NCBI GenBank assembly: GCA_947495685.1
Contig: CANLZY010000009.1
Coordinates: 117,454-181,453 of the forward strand
Reading direction: 5' to 3'
DNA: 64,000 bases
Source of the DNA: an uncultured Tropicimonas sp.
GTDB taxonomy: Bacteria > Pseudomonadota > Alphaproteobacteria > Rhodobacterales > Rhodobacteraceae
This document shows positions 63,210 through 64,000 of this stretch, piece by piece (the first letter of the stretch is position 1; every line of letters begins with the position of its first letter). The translations under genes and the position numbers were made by a program. Under the pieces are notes generated by a model, which made no database searches, was not told the DNA's origin, and worked only from the letters and a program-made list of their open reading frames with translations.

Positions 63210-64000
63210 TCACTCCAATGCTGCCAGCAGCCGTTTTCTTGAGGTCAATCCGAACTCATCCTTCATCATCGGCGAAGTCACAAAGCGTTTTCGAAACTCT
63301 TCGATATCGCTCTCCGAGGCATAAACCCGCTCGCGCCCCCTTTTCGGATGCAGTCTGCGTGTTGCGGGCGTGTGACCGGAACCTGCAAGTTTTTCGAACC
63401 AGCCCTGAGTACGTATGCCAACCAGTCGACCAAAGGCTGCCGCCGTGATCAGGGGACCGCCCTCAGCCTTTACTTTATCCGCTTTCACTCGGTCGACTTC
63501 GTCCTTCACCACACAAAACGCTGCATAGCCTTCAAAGTCCGGGCGCCGACCCACTTGAAGGTTGCCTGACCGCAACCCTGCGATAATCGTACCAACACCC
63601 AATTCGGACCAATGTTTGGCGTCCTGAATGCTTTCCCAGCTTTCGTCAGCGGGCTCTATTGGAACTGCTATTTCTTGAAGTTCGGCGACCAGTGCCACAC
63701 CGTCCGACGCCCGCCAAGGCGACTTGACCATGGGATTGTCGATCCGAGGCGTCAAAACCCCATCTTCAACCAACGAAGCCAGTTGACCTTTCGTTGCCCC
63801 CATCGCTCGTTGCATTCCGATTGGTCCCACCAGCGTCGGGATCTCCGCCAACAGGTCGGCATAAGCCATGGCGTCAAAGGTTTTCCGTGCGATTGGCCGG
63901 TCGTCGTCAGCGTCAATCGCTCCTGAGCGGCCCCACTTGAGTGGTCCAATCTGAAAGTTAGTGCATGGTTGGTCGTTGGTCCATCGGGACGATGGTTTCC
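63210..64000 (-). CDS. Putative TniQ-family (Tn7/Tn5053-type) protein, C-terminal part; 5' end beyond window
   Basis: Frame open from the window edge through 63869 (...NFQIGPLKWGRSGAIDADDDRPIARKTFDAMAYADLLAEIPTLVGPIG...) to TGA at 63210-63212; sequence style resembles TniQ C-terminal HTH modules (family recalled, not searched). Confidence 0.55.
   Translation of the reverse strand, partial: KPSSRWTNDQPCTNFQIGPLKWGRSGAIDADDDRPIARKTFDAMAYADLLAEIPTLVGPIGMQRAMGATKGQLASLVEDGVLTPRIDNPMVKSPWRASDGVALVAELQEIAVPIEPADESWESIQDAKHWSELGVGTIIAGLRSGNLQVGRRPDFEGYAAFCVVKDEVDRVKADKVKAEGGPLITAAAFGRLVGIRTQGWFEKLAGSGHTPATRRLHPKRGRERVYASESDIEEFRKRFVTSPMMKDEFGLTSRKRLLAALE

Noticed and set aside
63210-63212. TGA read as selenocysteine
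   Set aside because: No SECIS-like structure identified and no selenoprotein family resemblance
1-64000. CRISPR array or cas genes
   Set aside because: No regularly spaced repeats or Cas motifs seen; the short repeats near 63000 are too few and irregular

Overview
64 kb window of a GC-rich alphaproteobacterial chromosome (Rhodobacterales/Roseobacter-like by gene content). From left to right: a LacI-regulated polyamine-type ABC transporter operon with a nucleoside hydrolase and an embedded GNAT gene (minus strand); an MBL hydrolase, a ChaC-like protein, an M19 dipeptidase, an MscS channel and a formylglycine-generating enzyme; a YgiB/YgiC pair; a YnjF-YnjB-YnjC-YnjD-like cluster; a methyl-accepting chemotaxis protein; a denitrification island with norCBQDEF, a NnrT-like gene and nosRZDFYLX; CckA, an RsmB-type methyltransferase, PurU, an SDR and an RND efflux pair; RlmE and Ppx/GppA; a corrinoid one-carbon cluster (virulence-factor-family protein, MetF-like, HAD, pterin methyltransferase, cupin, RamA-like ASKHA protein); tRNA-Gly(CCC); and the 3' end of a TniQ-like gene that runs off the right edge. 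Main observations: (1) three NnrR-type boxes (TTAACNNNNGTCAA) control the nor/nnrT/nos units, while the only Crp/Fnr regulator in the window carries an in-frame amber codon; (2) a TniQ-like ORF and repeat-bearing DNA lie just downstream of tRNA-Gly, suggesting a transposon end; (3) two proteins of the corrinoid cluster share a Gly-rich/Arg5 C-terminal tail; (4) a perfect CtrA box lies upstream of cckA; (5) a CxxCxxCxxC protein is the first gene of the nos unit; (6) there are decayed RND-pump and IS3 transposase remnants. All calls come from reading the sequence; no homology search was run.
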